From Cloeon dipterum (lineage: Eukaryota > Arthropoda > Insecta > Ephemeroptera > Baetidae), in NCBI RefSeq assembly GCF_949628265.1, contig NC_088790.1, positions 11,474,545-11,538,544 of the forward strand: DNA of 64,000 bases. Direction: 5' to 3'. Below, one piece after another: positions 47,601 to 58,808 of this stretch. The position numbers and the translations under genes were made by a program. How positions within the stretch are numbered: position 1 is the first letter of the stretch; every line of letters begins with the position of its first letter. The notes below the pieces were generated by a model. That model had not been told where the DNA came from. It made no database searches and was given only the letters and a program-made list of their open reading frames with translations.

Positions 47601-50600
47601 TTCGCGATTTTATTATGTGCACACGCCTTGTTGCCAATTGTGGCTTAGCTCGCTTTGAAGAACTGTACTCATTTACTCAAGCAATATTAAAAACAAAGTT
47701 TCAATTAATTCCAGTAAATACTGACAGTGAATTTTTAACCAGCGAAATATTTGGGCAATTTTAAATTTAAATTTAGTGCATTGTTGACAGTTCATATCAT
47801 GGCAGAAGACATATTCCATAAATTAATAGTTAAATAACATTAAATATTTAAAATTCATATTGATATTTCTAGTTTGAAGCTCTTACCTGATTCACCTGGA
47901 GCGGCTCTTGCTTGATGACGACTTGCGGTGTTGCAGGAGCCGGTGAAGGAGTTTGTGACGGCATCGTGGGTGGAGATAGGATAGTTCCCAGTGACAGAGT
48001 AGAGTCCGTGCTCAACCTCCTCTCGACAACCTGAGGCTGCTGCTGTACCGCCTGCTGCTGCTGTTGCTGTTGTTGTTGTTGAGCAAGGATGGTATTGAGC
48101 AGTTGCTGCTGCTGAGACATAACCTGCTGAGGTTGAGAAAAAAAGCTCAACTCAGAAAAAGTCCTCTGTTTAATAGAGAAAAGAAAAAACACCGAAAAAA
48201 CTTGTTTAGTTCATTTTAATATGGAAAACCAGCAAAGATAAATATTTACTGCCAACCATGCACGAAGAATATAAAAACATACGATTTTATAAAATTTACA
48301 CTTAAGTCAGAACAAATATGTTTTTAGACTGGGAGTATCAGCCAAAACTGTTGTATGTAACATTGTTTACTTAGATATTGCATTGACTTACAGGTTGGGA
48401 CATGACCACTTGCGGCTGCTGGCCTCTGATCTGGTGCTGGAAACTGAGCATGGGAGAGGGAAGGGCAATGAGGGCAGGCCCGTTGGACGTCTGAATTTGC
48501 TGCAATTGCATCTGTCCGCTGCTGGTCTGCACAAGCCGCAGCACAGGCTGCTGCATCTGGGCTGTCCGCTGCTGCTGTTGCTGCTGCTGGAGGGCAGCGG
48601 CGGCAGGGTGCTGTATCAGCACTGTCTGGCCCGCCTGCTGGCCGGGTATCACAACTGCGTTCTTGTTCAAGAGCGGTGACGCCGTTGGGGACGGCGACTG
48701 CTGAGGCCGGATTATGAACTGCATCCCGGTACCGGGCTGCTGCAGGATAACGGGGCCCTGCCCCAGGGAGGGTATCACCTGGGAACACGCGAAAACCAAG
48801 TTAGTTTGAATAATTGGTTACTTATCAATGAGAAGAATTAAGTCTTTTGCTAAACATAGAATTGAATAATGTTGGAGACAAGGCGATTCCCTCGTAATTC
48901 TTTATGTTATCTGGGTCATCTTTATTTATGAAAATATATTTTAAATTCACATGTTTGAATACTAAACAAACTATATGACCAAAACGCGGACAACAATTTG
49001 CTAAAAATATGAAATTTCCCGTAAATTTTCTGCCTCCCGAGTCATAACTTAAATCAAAAGATTTCAGATTCTCCTTGATTATATTTTGTTCTTCAAATGA
49101 ATCAGAACAAATCAAATTTTATTTATAAATAAGTGCGGATTGAAGAAAATGTTGCGAAAAAAGTTAAGAAATCATTTTTGCTCCTCGAATAAATAAAATA
49201 GTCCTAAATATTATTACAATCTTGTTGATTTTGTGAAATTAAGTTAAGAAGTAGTTGCGTTGGTCAACTATGTTATTTAAATCATCATGTTTCATTCAGC
49301 TGACCCTTTCAAGGCAAACCTTCAGATATGACTATCTTCAAAAGAATGGGTTAATTCAGAATATCTTAGAATGAAGTGATAACACACCTGATTCAACAAC
49401 AGTTGCTGCGACAGCATGGGGTTCATGAGAATCTGCTGGGCAGCCGTGGCAGGCACAGCGGCCGGCTGCGGGGGCGGCGTTTGAGGCGGGATCTGCTGGG
49501 GCTGACTAGCGGCCGCTGGCCTTGGGGCGGCAACAGCGGCCTGAGGCTGCTGTTGCTGGGGCGTCTGCTTGACAAGGGCGGGGGTGTTGGCAGTAGCGGC
49601 GACGCCGTTGGCCGGCTTGGGCAGTAGCTGCGGCTGCTTGGGCCGCATGACCACCTGCTGCTGCGCGACTGTGGTGATCCGGCCGCCGGATTGGATGATC
49701 TGTACAAGCTGGTTGTTGTGCGCGAGCAGCTGCTGCACGCCAGCCGCCTGCAACGACGGGTGCTGCAGCAGACTGGCCGCTGTTGCCGCCGCGGCCGCCG
49801 GGGGCGTCACATTTGGTGACGGGGAGGGAACGGGCGTGAGCGTAGGCGCCGCCGGAGATTTCTGCGGCGCTGCGTGCAGGTGGAATGGGCCAGGCGAGGC
49901 AAGTGACGGCTGCGGCGACGCCTGTTGCTGGCTGGCCGCAGGAGAACGCAGCAGCAAGCCAGGGCTCGGCGATGGCGTCGGCGGCGCGTGCGGCCCTGGG
50001 GACCTGATTGGCGGAAACTGGTCCGATGGCGCCGCGAATAGCTGCTGTCCGCCTCCACCCCCAGCCGGGGGTGGCGACTGGAAGCCTGCCTGCGTGATGA
50101 TGAACTGCGTTCCACCAGCGCTGCTGACAACCATTTGCTGGTGGCCGCCGCCGGTTGTAGGCTGGTGCAAGCTTGTGTGGATCTGCACTTGCTGCTGCGC
50201 TTGTTGCTGATGAACTTGCGGCTGAGCCTCAATTTTTATCACGCCGTGCTGCTGCTGTTGTTGTTGCTGCTGCTGCTGTTGCTGCTGGAAGAGAAGCAGA
50301 GTTTATTGAATAATGTAAAATTTAACAGCTGTCTTGCATAAGCCATGTATAATTTGAAGAATAAAGTGCAAAATAGTGGTGACCCTACTGAAAGAATGAA
50401 TTTATAAACAGGAAAAAGGGGCAGGAAAGTTAAACTTCATCAAATCCAATCCATCTAAACAGGACTCAAAACCTTAAGTGTTACATAATTATGTCTTTGC
50501 AATGAAACCTTTTTATAAGACAGCACTCTTATTTAATTTATAAACAAAAATCCAACTTGACGTCTACAGCCTGCCATTAATATTTAACAACTTTAGTTGT

Positions 50601-51138
50601 GATGTAACTCAATCAATTCAAATGTAGGACACACACTATAAACTAGGCTAAATGTTTTGCCAAAAGAGTATTATATATTTCGGACCATTTTATGAGAATG
50701 TATTTCTTACTAGAACTTGTTGTTGTTGCTGCTGCTGCTGCTGAATCGCCTGTTGAATGGCAAAGGAGGCGGAGGGTGCTGCGTGCGACAGCTGCGCCTC
50801 GAGCAGGTTTGACTGCAGCAGAGGATTTGAGTCGAGCATCAAGGACTCGACAAGGCTGCTGGTGTCCAGGTCGTGGTGGCCGTCCGCCTGCAGCATGCTG
50901 ATATTTCCGCGGATGGCCTGGTCGGCGGCCAGCGCATGGCCCTGAGCTGGCGCAGACATTGCGGAGCCACTTCCAGCGCCGCCGCTGGGCGGTTGCAAGC
51001 CGAGGAACGACTCCAGTGCTGATGGGTCACTGTCAAGACATGAGCTTCGAGTTAAGTTCTAACTGAAGACAACACTCAACGCAATATTTCTAATACTTAC
51101 TTAATCACGTCCAGTAATCGCTGTCCACCATCATCCAT
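40392..51138 (-). CDS. BICRA: BRD4-interacting chromatin-remodelling complex-associated protein (GLTSCR1)
   Basis: Defining subunit of the non-canonical (GBAF/ncBAF) SWI/SNF complex, nuclear. Exons: 51138-51101, 51029-50711, 50284-49388, 48778-48392, 48126-47887, 47423-46830, 46723-46508, 45618-45205, 44699-44284, 43876-43561, 43469-43302, 43146-43042, 42549-42208, 41971-41802, 41642-41284, 40954-40392. Every junction keeps frame; the product has 1847 aa (human 1560). The N-terminus MDDGGQRLLDVINDPSALES matches vertebrate GLTSCR1. The GLTSCR1 domain lies in exon 15 (TPFKNKADAVKRLMRYHVLQ, SELMMIDRMFLADE). The C-terminus keeps QSAIDSILNLQ. Between them is low-complexity Gln/Pro/Ala sequence with many polyQ tracts and no folded domain, as in the family. 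The start is the conserved MDD; the first coding exon has only 38 nt. Confidence 0.93.
44629..44694 (-). repeat. Mixed CAG/CAA tract (polyQ) in BICRA
   Basis: About 22 consecutive glutamine codons, with CAG blocks at both ends and CAA in the middle. The interruption by CAA favours stability over pure CAG expansion. On the other strand it produces artefactual polyCys/polyLeu frames. Confidence 0.85.
46955..47040 (-). repeat. Longest CAG/CAA tract (polyQ) followed by polyA in BICRA
   Basis: About 28 Gln codons of mixed CAG and CAA, followed by an alanine run encoded by GCN codons. Shorter Gln tracts lie at about 45222-45270, 48046-48079, 50251-50289 and 50716-50744. Together they form a Q-rich activation-domain-like region. 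Confidence 0.85.
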
Positions 51139-54100
51139 TTCAGGTCCCTGCAAAAGAGCACAACGTGAATTTAACGGTTTAAATTCAAAATCAGCATCAA
51201 TTGACTTCAAGACATAATTAGAAGCAGAATGACAGCAGATATTATAATTTTAGATTGAAAATTTCTCTCTGGAAGGCTTACTAAATTTTAAGAAAACATA
51301 AATAAGTTACTAACCGACAACTGGGCTAAGAATTTGTCCTTGCCAGTCTTTCATCAGGTCCTTTGTTTTGGTACAGTGGTCAACACTTGAGAGCATAAAT
51401 CGTGCTTCTGAACTGACGGTATAAGAGCTAATGCCGGCCAGCCACAGTATAGTTGTGGCGGCCGGCATTCGCAGCTAGTGCCCTGTGGAAAACAGCTTCA
51501 GTTCGCAGCATCAACGGAGTCCTACGTGGGCCGGCGCAAAATCTGAACACGTTTCTTGGTAAAAACTGCACTCAGTGGCGTGTTCCGTAGTCTAACCCAT
51601 GTAGATGAAGGAGAAGAGCGGTTCAAATGAGACTCTTAGACCTGGTTTTTAGTTCCTTTCACTTTCCGAGCACTTCCCTCTCACAAGCCTGGTTTCATTT
51701 CTGAAAATCAAGGAAATAGTTTTTACAGATTTGTCGAAGAGACGGTTCCGAGTGGTCATCGCGACTAGAGAAGAAGCAAAATGCGGCTGAAAAGAAAGAA
51801 GACGCGTTCGAAATAGACGAGGACCACAGCAGATTGGATGCTGCGCCGCGGATTCAACACAAACTTCCCGCCACGAACAAAAAAAGCGCTTTTTCACCCG
51901 CAGCCCCTCTTTTTCTGATAGATTGTGTATGAAAATTCACTTGTCGCGTCGTGGGGAGCCTCAAAATCGATTAAAATGGCACGCAGACGGGTTAACATTG
52001 CGAAATTGCCTCAGTTACTTTCTCACCTTGGCTTCGATGGTCGAAATCATTACAAACATTCGATGCTCAATGGCGACTGCGACGGCTACCAACAAAAACA
52101 GTTGAAGCGCGCCATCTCACCGAGCGCGGTGCAATCAATCAATATCATCGCAGATTAATACCGATACCGGTCAAAAGTACCGGTGAAATTTATCTGTTCA
52201 GAGATAATATCATTGCCTTTATCCGGTTTCATGCAGAGGCAATAAAAACTACCGGTTATCGAGCAAAATGCGAGTATAATCAAATTATTTGGTTTTTTCA
52301 CTCGCTGTTTCTCTAATTAACAGCCACAAGCGAAAGCCACACTGTACTTTATAATGTGAACAGGCCAGGGCCCTCTTTTTAGCCGTCGCAGCGCTGCAGC
52401 ATAAACATTAACGGACATAGATCCACGGTGGGAGATAACGCGCGGTAAATCTCTTAACAATTTAAATGTTTGTCAACACAGTGACTATTCACATTCGCCT
52501 GCTTGAATGGGCTGAAGTTGATTTATGAATTACAAAGATTTCGAGCAATTGCCACCGAACCCGATGTTACTTAATTTCATTAAACATTCAAAAGAAGCTG
52601 TTAAAATAGAGCGAACGTGTGGTGTGATTATTTATTAGCTCGCAGATTGGGTGCAGAACTGCAGGGAGCCGTGGAGGACAGTGCATGGGCGAAGGCTAGA
52701 GCACAATATCTTGAGAATCGTGACCTATCCCACCCGCAGCAGGGGGAAGGAAGGCACAATAACACAAAGCCCCAAGGACGAAGCAGCTGATTGTGAGTGA
52801 GTGAGTGAGTACTCTACTCACTCAATACGTTCGCTCTCATGAACGAACGAACCCCCCACACACCGATCCCACCACCGGCAGCGCGTGTCCCCGGTCGGAC
52901 ATGAATGGATCGTGTGTCTGGGCCAGTGGTGGTCGGAATCCCATTTGGTTCGATCCCTTCCACGCTCGTCGGCTCCAACGCAAGCCCTAGCTGCTTTTGT
53001 GGGTACGACGCGTACACGAGGTTCCTCTCATTGGATCCTCCCACTACGTCCTCCCCCACCCCTAGTCGCGGCCGTGGCCCGCCGACTTCGGCACGACAAC
53101 TCGCGGCCGTTTGCTTATGCACACCCTGACACGGCCCGACGGCGCGTGGGCCCTCCTCGCGGCCACCCTGACGTGCCCCGCTCCGCCCCCTCCGCCGTTC
53201 ATTCATTCGAGTCCAGTCTGGCCGTGGCTGGCACACTTTGTAAGTAATCATCACAACACATCACGTATCACGTCCTGTATCGTGCTGTCTCAAGGGTCTC
53301 AAGGGTGGCCGCCTAATGGTCGTCTCTTATCATTTATCTTATTCATTCGCAATTAAGGTTCATTCAACTCTGATTTCTAGTAGTTTTCTGAGCGCATGAC
53401 AACCCAACGGTGGGCCACGAGCGAAAAACCGCCCCTCGGAGACCACGCAAGCCCACCCGACGGGGAAACCTATGAAAGTAGACGTAGAGTCGGCTCTGCG
53501 ACGCCGCCCAGGGCGGCTTCTGTTTAGTTTCCGAGTATCAGAGTGCGAGGGCCTCCCGCCGTGAGTAATGCCTTGCAGCCGGTGGGCTCTGCGTGAGCCC
53601 GCACTATGTGTGTAGGATATATATTATACACCACGATAATATAATTGAGTGATTGCGCGCGGCGGCGGCAGCGGAGGTTGAAACATGCGTGTACAGTGTA
53701 CAGGATGAGGGACGGGCCAGCTGTGTCCGCGGCGGGCAGTGCCCACTCAGGAACCAGAGGAAATTTTTTTTTTGACAAGCCCCGTTTCCACATCGGAGAG
53801 CTCCCCTACCCAAAAGCAAAAGGGGCAAGATTTATTTCTCTCTCGCGTTCTCTCTCTTCTCTCTCTCTCTCACTCTCCGCACCCCCCTCCCTTGCACGAG
53901 CTCTATCACAGGAGAAGAGAGGCTCTTTTAGACACAAGAGGAAAGGCTGCAAACACCGTGGTGTGCCTCCGAACAGGTGGATTTTGCGAGGAACAGCGTG
54001 TTCGAACGATTGGGGTCGGGTCCGGGCCCCGGGGGATCCGCGCGGGCTGCAAATTCGAGAGAAACGCGTTGTCTACGCAGCGGGACACGCCACTGGTAGT

Positions 54101-54269
54101 GACCCTTTTCGTAAGTACGTTACGGAGCCCGTTTGGGGCGACGAGCACGGGTCCCTCGGGCTGCGCGGGTGCACGACCGCCTTGGAATTCTTTTCAGCCG
54201 CATGAATTCTCGTAAAAATCCCACAAACCAAATAATATTCAAAGAAAACACTCACCCGTCATGAAAACA
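51139..54269. other. BICRA 5' intron and flanking GC-rich DNA
   Basis: An acceptor (CAG|GGACC) lies just upstream of the BICRA start at about 51150, and a good minus-strand donor (CGG|GTGAGT) lies at about 54264. The two can define a roughly 3.1-kb 5' UTR intron. The right part (52.85-54.2 kb) is GC-rich with several chance open frames on both strands, a GAGT tetranucleotide run at 52794-52811 and a CT/TC-rich patch at 53838-53878. No protein-coding gene is convincing. Confidence 0.45.
52794..52811. repeat. GAGT tetranucleotide microsatellite
   Basis: Four to five GAGT units followed within 10 bp by the complementary ACTC motif, giving a small imperfect hairpin. No gene overlaps it. Confidence 0.7.
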
Positions 54270-54900
54270 TGCCTATCAGCTACAGGGGTTTCCTTCTTTG
54301 CTGCACGGCCGAGCCGCGATTGGCCGGCCGCGTTACGTCACGCGCTAACGAGGCGTGCCATTGGTCCATCTCAATGACAGCCTCTGACAATGCACCAGAG
54401 ATATCAACTTTGGCATCGATTTTTGATAGTCTATCCGGCATAAAATTTCAAAAGGGGCGGCTATGGTGCGGCCCCGTGGCCGCCCGAGGCTCAGCCGGCC
54501 GCTCGGGGGCCGACAAACTTCCCGGGTGGCCGCCTCCAGGCCTCGGGAGGGGGGACTAATGACTATTTAATGCTCTTCCGAGGGTAATTTGAAGCCATGC
54601 TAGAGCGTGTGACGTCACAGGCCGAAGGGTTTCACGAGCAGAGCGGCGCCCTAAAATTGCGGTATTGGTCGGTGGGCCTCGCGGGCCCCCTGTTCTCGGC
54701 ACACGCGTAGGGATCATCCAATTCGGCTGCTGTGGGATAAGGCTTGAGACTGTGGTTGGCTGGCTGGGTGTGCCAGCGCTGTTTGGGGACCGGGGGACTG
54801 ATACCGGGGTTTGAGGGAGGAACAATTAAAGCCCCTCTCTTAAGCAGTGTGCCATTGGCCGACGGGCCTATAAAAACATACGGCCCTGCTACATGCAGGC
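54270..54900 (-). promoter_or_regulatory. CpG-rich promoter candidate of BICRA
   Basis: A GC- and CpG-rich block lies directly upstream (minus-strand sense) of the 5' UTR donor near 54264. It holds a full palindromic CRE (TGACGTCA, 54610-54617), a variant CRE (TTACGTCA, 54333-54340), and several CCAAT boxes in both orientations (near 54319, 54358 and 54673). A TATA-like CTATAAAAA at about 54868 points the other way. CRE plus NF-Y boxes without TATA is the usual make-up of a housekeeping promoter. The assignment to BICRA is inferred from position and the donor only. Confidence 0.5.
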
Positions 54901-56194
54901 TGCCAGGCTGTTGTTTGATCTAACTGAAGGTTTTATCAGGCTGAGTTGCCGCTGTGCAATGCAGGGATGACGTTCTGGTGCGAGTCCTGGTGGAAATGCA
55001 CCAAAAATTCATATCTCCATACTGTCTACTCAAGTAGTCAGCTCCCAGTGAAACTCACTAATTATACGATTAAAAATTCATAATATTGAAATTTATTCTC
55101 ATTCGCACACTGGCATGAATTGTTCAGGGGCCAAACGAAAATACTCTGGTAGCATGGGCTGGGCCTGAGCACATTATCCTTTCTTACTCGACTCGGTCTC
55201 CAACTTGGCGTCCGCCAATGGTGCACACTGCACTTTAACACTGGAGGCGGGGCGTGTTCAATCCAACTTTGGGAAAGACTAGGAGCAGCAGGGTATCAAG
55301 TTATTTTTTACATTTTTTTCTTTCCAATTGAACTATTGTACCGAGCTACATGGAGGGGCAAGGGCGGCACCCGCTGCCATCTCGCCAGGGAGTCATTTTT
55401 TTATTATTTTCAGCCTTTCGCAAAGTCGCCCACGGAACGCACCCACTGGAGCAGCACGCCTCTCCTATGCCAGCGCCAACACCTAAGCGGCCTCGGTCGC
55501 GAATTAATGCCAAATAAAAATCTGTCACTTCTACTAAAATACAATAATTCATTTTATTTTCAGTAACAGCTAAAACAACTATGAAAGCTTCTTGTTCAAT
55601 ACTGGAATGTGCATGATTCAACAACTCTTTCTTAGACGTGAATTTAAAACAAATAACAATGAAAGTCGGCTTTTAGAAATAACACTTCGTTAAATTTAAG
55701 AGCTTAACTGACTAGTAAAATTAGGAATCACCTAGTCATTATGGCAGACAAATACATTAGGCGAATGATGACTTCAAATGCAGCCAACTATCGCGTTGCT
55801 CACACGTTGATTACAAATATTTTTATCAGACAGAAAAGTGGCAACTAAATTAAAATAAATACTTTTCACTACTAAACTGCTGTGCAGTAACGCCATTCTT
55901 CTTCAGTAAGGCGTCCGCGAAGTAACGCTGATCATTTCATTGGTGCTGAAATGAAATTTAAGACCAGATTTTCAGTCCTGACAATGAGATTAATTAGTAT
56001 TAAATTCAAAGCTACAGTAAGCAGATTATCATACAGCACAGGTCAAGTTTGAAATATGAGCACAGGAGAGTAAAAAGCACACTGTCAGACATTCCAGAGT
56101 ACGTGGCAGCAGGAAAGGAGGAAATCAAGGATTGGACAGTCTAAGCAAAAGAGTGCGGATTAAATAAAAAAAGTAAAACAACTTCTGAAAATTA
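54901..56194. other. Intergenic and TMEM30 3' UTR region
   Basis: No coding region could be supported. The reverse complement of AATAAA lies near 55554 and may end the minus-strand TMEM30 transcript. The left part declines from the CpG-rich block to ordinary AT-rich sequence. Confidence 0.45.
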
Positions 56195-56288
56195 TCATTT
56201 CAAAGGAGGCTCCAACATCACCCTTAGAAAATCAGAGATGGCGTCAATGAAGCTATCCATGCATTTAGGATACCAGTTAGGGACGTGG
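56195..56288 (-). CDS. Possible alternative last exon of TMEM30
   Basis: The main form ends AAG AGG TAA, where AG|GTAAAG is also a donor (exon end 56371). An acceptor (GGAATAG) ending at 56289 opens an exon that fits in phase and reads SHVPNWYPKCMDSFIDAISD, then a further 11 residues to a stop at 56195. The intron would be 82 nt, typical of this locus. It would replace one Arg by a 32-residue cytosolic tail. There is no expression evidence. Confidence 0.3.
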
Positions 56289-56366
56289 CTATTCCAGAAA
56301 CAAAACATTTACAACGAGTGCACTTAACATTGCTAAAAATTGACATATTGCGATCTTGAAATGTCT

Positions 56367-58197
56367 TTACCTCTTTCCGCACTTGATGTGAATCAGCAGG
56401 AAAAGCACACCAAGGAGAAGGCAGATGGAACCAACAACTATGTAGGCGATGCCCAAAAAGGGGTTTTTACCTCCCAACAGGGAGGTGGTGGACAGTATTA
56501 CTCTCTTGGTGCCATCAAAAGGTTTCACAGAATAATCTGAAAACAAAACATTTGGGCTAGAAAATAAGGGGATAAGGAAATTTCTGTTGTAGACAGCAAT
56601 AGCACTTTTTCCTAGAGAAAATTGAAAAAAAAATGAATAAATTCCTTGATGCAAAGGGCGGATAAAATCACCCTTGCGCGTTTCACTTGGAACCTTTGAC
56701 CCCAGTTACGGGCGTGCCTGTTAACCATTTTTTCGTATTGATATAAATTTAATTGGATACAAAATGTTATGGACATACTGTATTTGATTTTCAATACGTA
56801 ATTTCCTGCCAGCAGGCCTTGGACAAATCCAGTTGCAGTGTGGTCCACTCGCCGGTACAGCTTGCGGAATGTCGGCAGTGCTGAAGTCCTCATCCACACG
56901 ATCAAATCTTCATTTTCAAAGCCATTGTTGTCTGGATTCTCAGGATCAAGTTCGTAGACATTTTTGCGCCAGTTGGGTGGCTTGGCGTAATCTTTGAAAG
57001 CTGCAATAACGAAATTATATAATCCTGACCAGGTACACAGTAAAAGTATTTTACCTTCTGTCAGATCACCACTGGGATTGTTGAATTTCATTTTCTTGTC
57101 TGAGGGCCACGCAATTCCCGTATTCAATAATTTCACTGGGCCAAGCTTAACAGATATTAGCTCTATTTCATCTGTCAACAAAGAGTGGCAAACAATTAAA
57201 ATAATTTTTTGTAAATCAATTTAAAAATATAATGTTTTTACTAATTCACAAACCATTAAAGAGACTGTTGGCAATGGCACCGCAAGGAGCGATAGCCCTG
57301 GTATCATTTGCATTAGTTGTTGTGAAGGGATTGCAGTCAGACGAAGGTTTAGGGTTAAGCCTTCCAAGCAACTGGCTGTCATCCCTGGATTTCACGTATC
57401 TTCTGTGGTTTTGGTAGAAGTTCGTCAGGCCGTAGTACATGTAAACTTTCCCCTGAGCAGCAAAGTTTTCATTTTAAGCCATGGAAAATTAGGAAAGTTG
57501 GGCATCTTACTGCAAAGTCCTTGTCTAGGGTGAAAGTGATGTCGCAGGTACAAGAGCTCGTCGGATCTTTCAGTATCACGTCAGCACACATTATACCATT
57601 GGCATTAGTGCAATCTGTGTAGTCTTTGGTATACTCTCTGACCTATTAGAGAGGTGAATATAAATAAAAAAATAGACCAATTTACGTCGTCACCGAATTT
57701 TACAGCTACATATAATCAAGGACAGAGCAATCGATTTTTACAATTATGGCCAAAGTACCTTAGATGAACAATGGACAGCTAATTTTTCGGTTGTAAATGT
57801 TTATGGATTTATGGCAAAAAGGCTAATTCTGAAATAGCTACAAAGGAGGCCGCGCTGATAAGCGACAGACTGACGCCCTTGGTAAGCCAAACGCACCTCA
57901 TCGGAGAAATACAGCAAGCCAATGCCAACTGGAATAAACGCGATTCCTATGATGAAAAAAGTCGGAAGGACTGTGCCAGCAGTCAGGATGGGCTGCCAGG
58001 CAGGTAGCCTTTGCTGCCTGAATGCACTGTCTGGAAAAAAGAAACAAGGTTGAGTGCAAAAAACGACGACGAGGAAATAAATACAGCAGGATCTGGATTG
58101 AAGTCGTGCATTATTTTCTTCAAAATTAATGTTATTATGTACCTGCAGGTCGTTTTGTTGTCATTTTCCCGTCTGCAGGTTCAACGGAGGAGGTCAT
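56367..58197 (-). CDS. TMEM30A: CDC50/TMEM30 P4-ATPase beta subunit
   Basis: Chaperone subunit of P4-ATPase phospholipid flippases, needed for their exit from the ER and activity. Exons: 58197-58143, 58030-57897, 57642-57511, 57452-57254, 57171-57055, 57000-56779, 56536-56367. All phases agree, giving 342 aa (human TMEM30A 361). The N-terminal cytosolic tail is followed by [10 protein letters not shown] and a first helix ([20 protein letters not shown]). The large luminal loop contains [41 protein letters not shown] and [21 protein letters not shown] second helix follows [16 protein letters not shown] near the C-terminus. The start is the first ATG; a second ATG lies 11 codons later. The frame ends IKCGKR, but the last codons overlap a splice donor that would reach an alternative end (see findings). 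Whether it is A or B type cannot be told. Confidence 0.93.
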
Positions 58198-58808
58198 CGT
58201 AGAAAGAGCACCTCATGAACGACTGCAAGAACGAACACCAAATCAGCCACGGGAGACTATCCTCGTCTATTTTGCTCGATTTTACTGCCCTTCTGCTTCT
58301 GCGATAATGAACGTGAACAACAAAACGAATTGAGGTTTGGGATTGGCCGGCGATCTTACTGCCATCTACACACATGTCACAATCATGTGGGTCTCTCGGC
58401 GGAGGTGCTGCCTCGACGTCATGGCCTTGAGACTCGATAACGAACCGTGGGTTACACCCATCATGGCGCGGCAAGAAATAAATTTAGCTCGTGACGAAAG
58501 GGACAGGGACAGATGATGTGAAAAATAGACTATACGTCTTTCAGACGCGATTTTCGCCGCACGCCAGCTGTAAGTTAAGTTTCTGATAAATTTTTGCATA
58601 TTTTCAAGATCTGTTATCTTTCCAGCCGTTGTAAAGTTGTGCTGAAATTTGTTTTCAGCGAAATGGTGTCATCTGGTCTTGGCTAAGAAACTACAAATTG
58701 AACGGAAATTTCCACCGAAACGTCAGTTCTCACGGCTGGCCGTGGGGCACCATTGGCTTGTTCTTCGATCATTGCGAACCACACTGTTTATTCTCGATTC
58801 GACCGACT
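58198..58808. promoter_or_regulatory. Head-to-head promoter interval, TMEM30 / MPV17-like
   Basis: The minus-strand TMEM30 start (58197) and plus-strand MPV17-like start (58809) face each other over 611 bp, which holds both 5' UTRs and promoters. There is no obvious TATA box. Confidence 0.5.

Noticed and set aside
49569-50210. 213-aa open frame on the + strand
   Set aside because: Antisense shadow of the Pro/Gln-rich BICRA exon 3; its composition (Cys, Gly, Trp) is that of reverse-read CAG/CCN codons.
52814-53254. 146-aa minus-strand frame
   Set aside because: GC-driven open frame without domain, splice support or promoter context.
53645-54215. Long open frames in the GC-rich block
   Set aside because: Two overlapping frames of similar length on the same strand, Arg/Ser/Pro-rich, with no motif or splice support; stop codons are rare by chance at this GC content.
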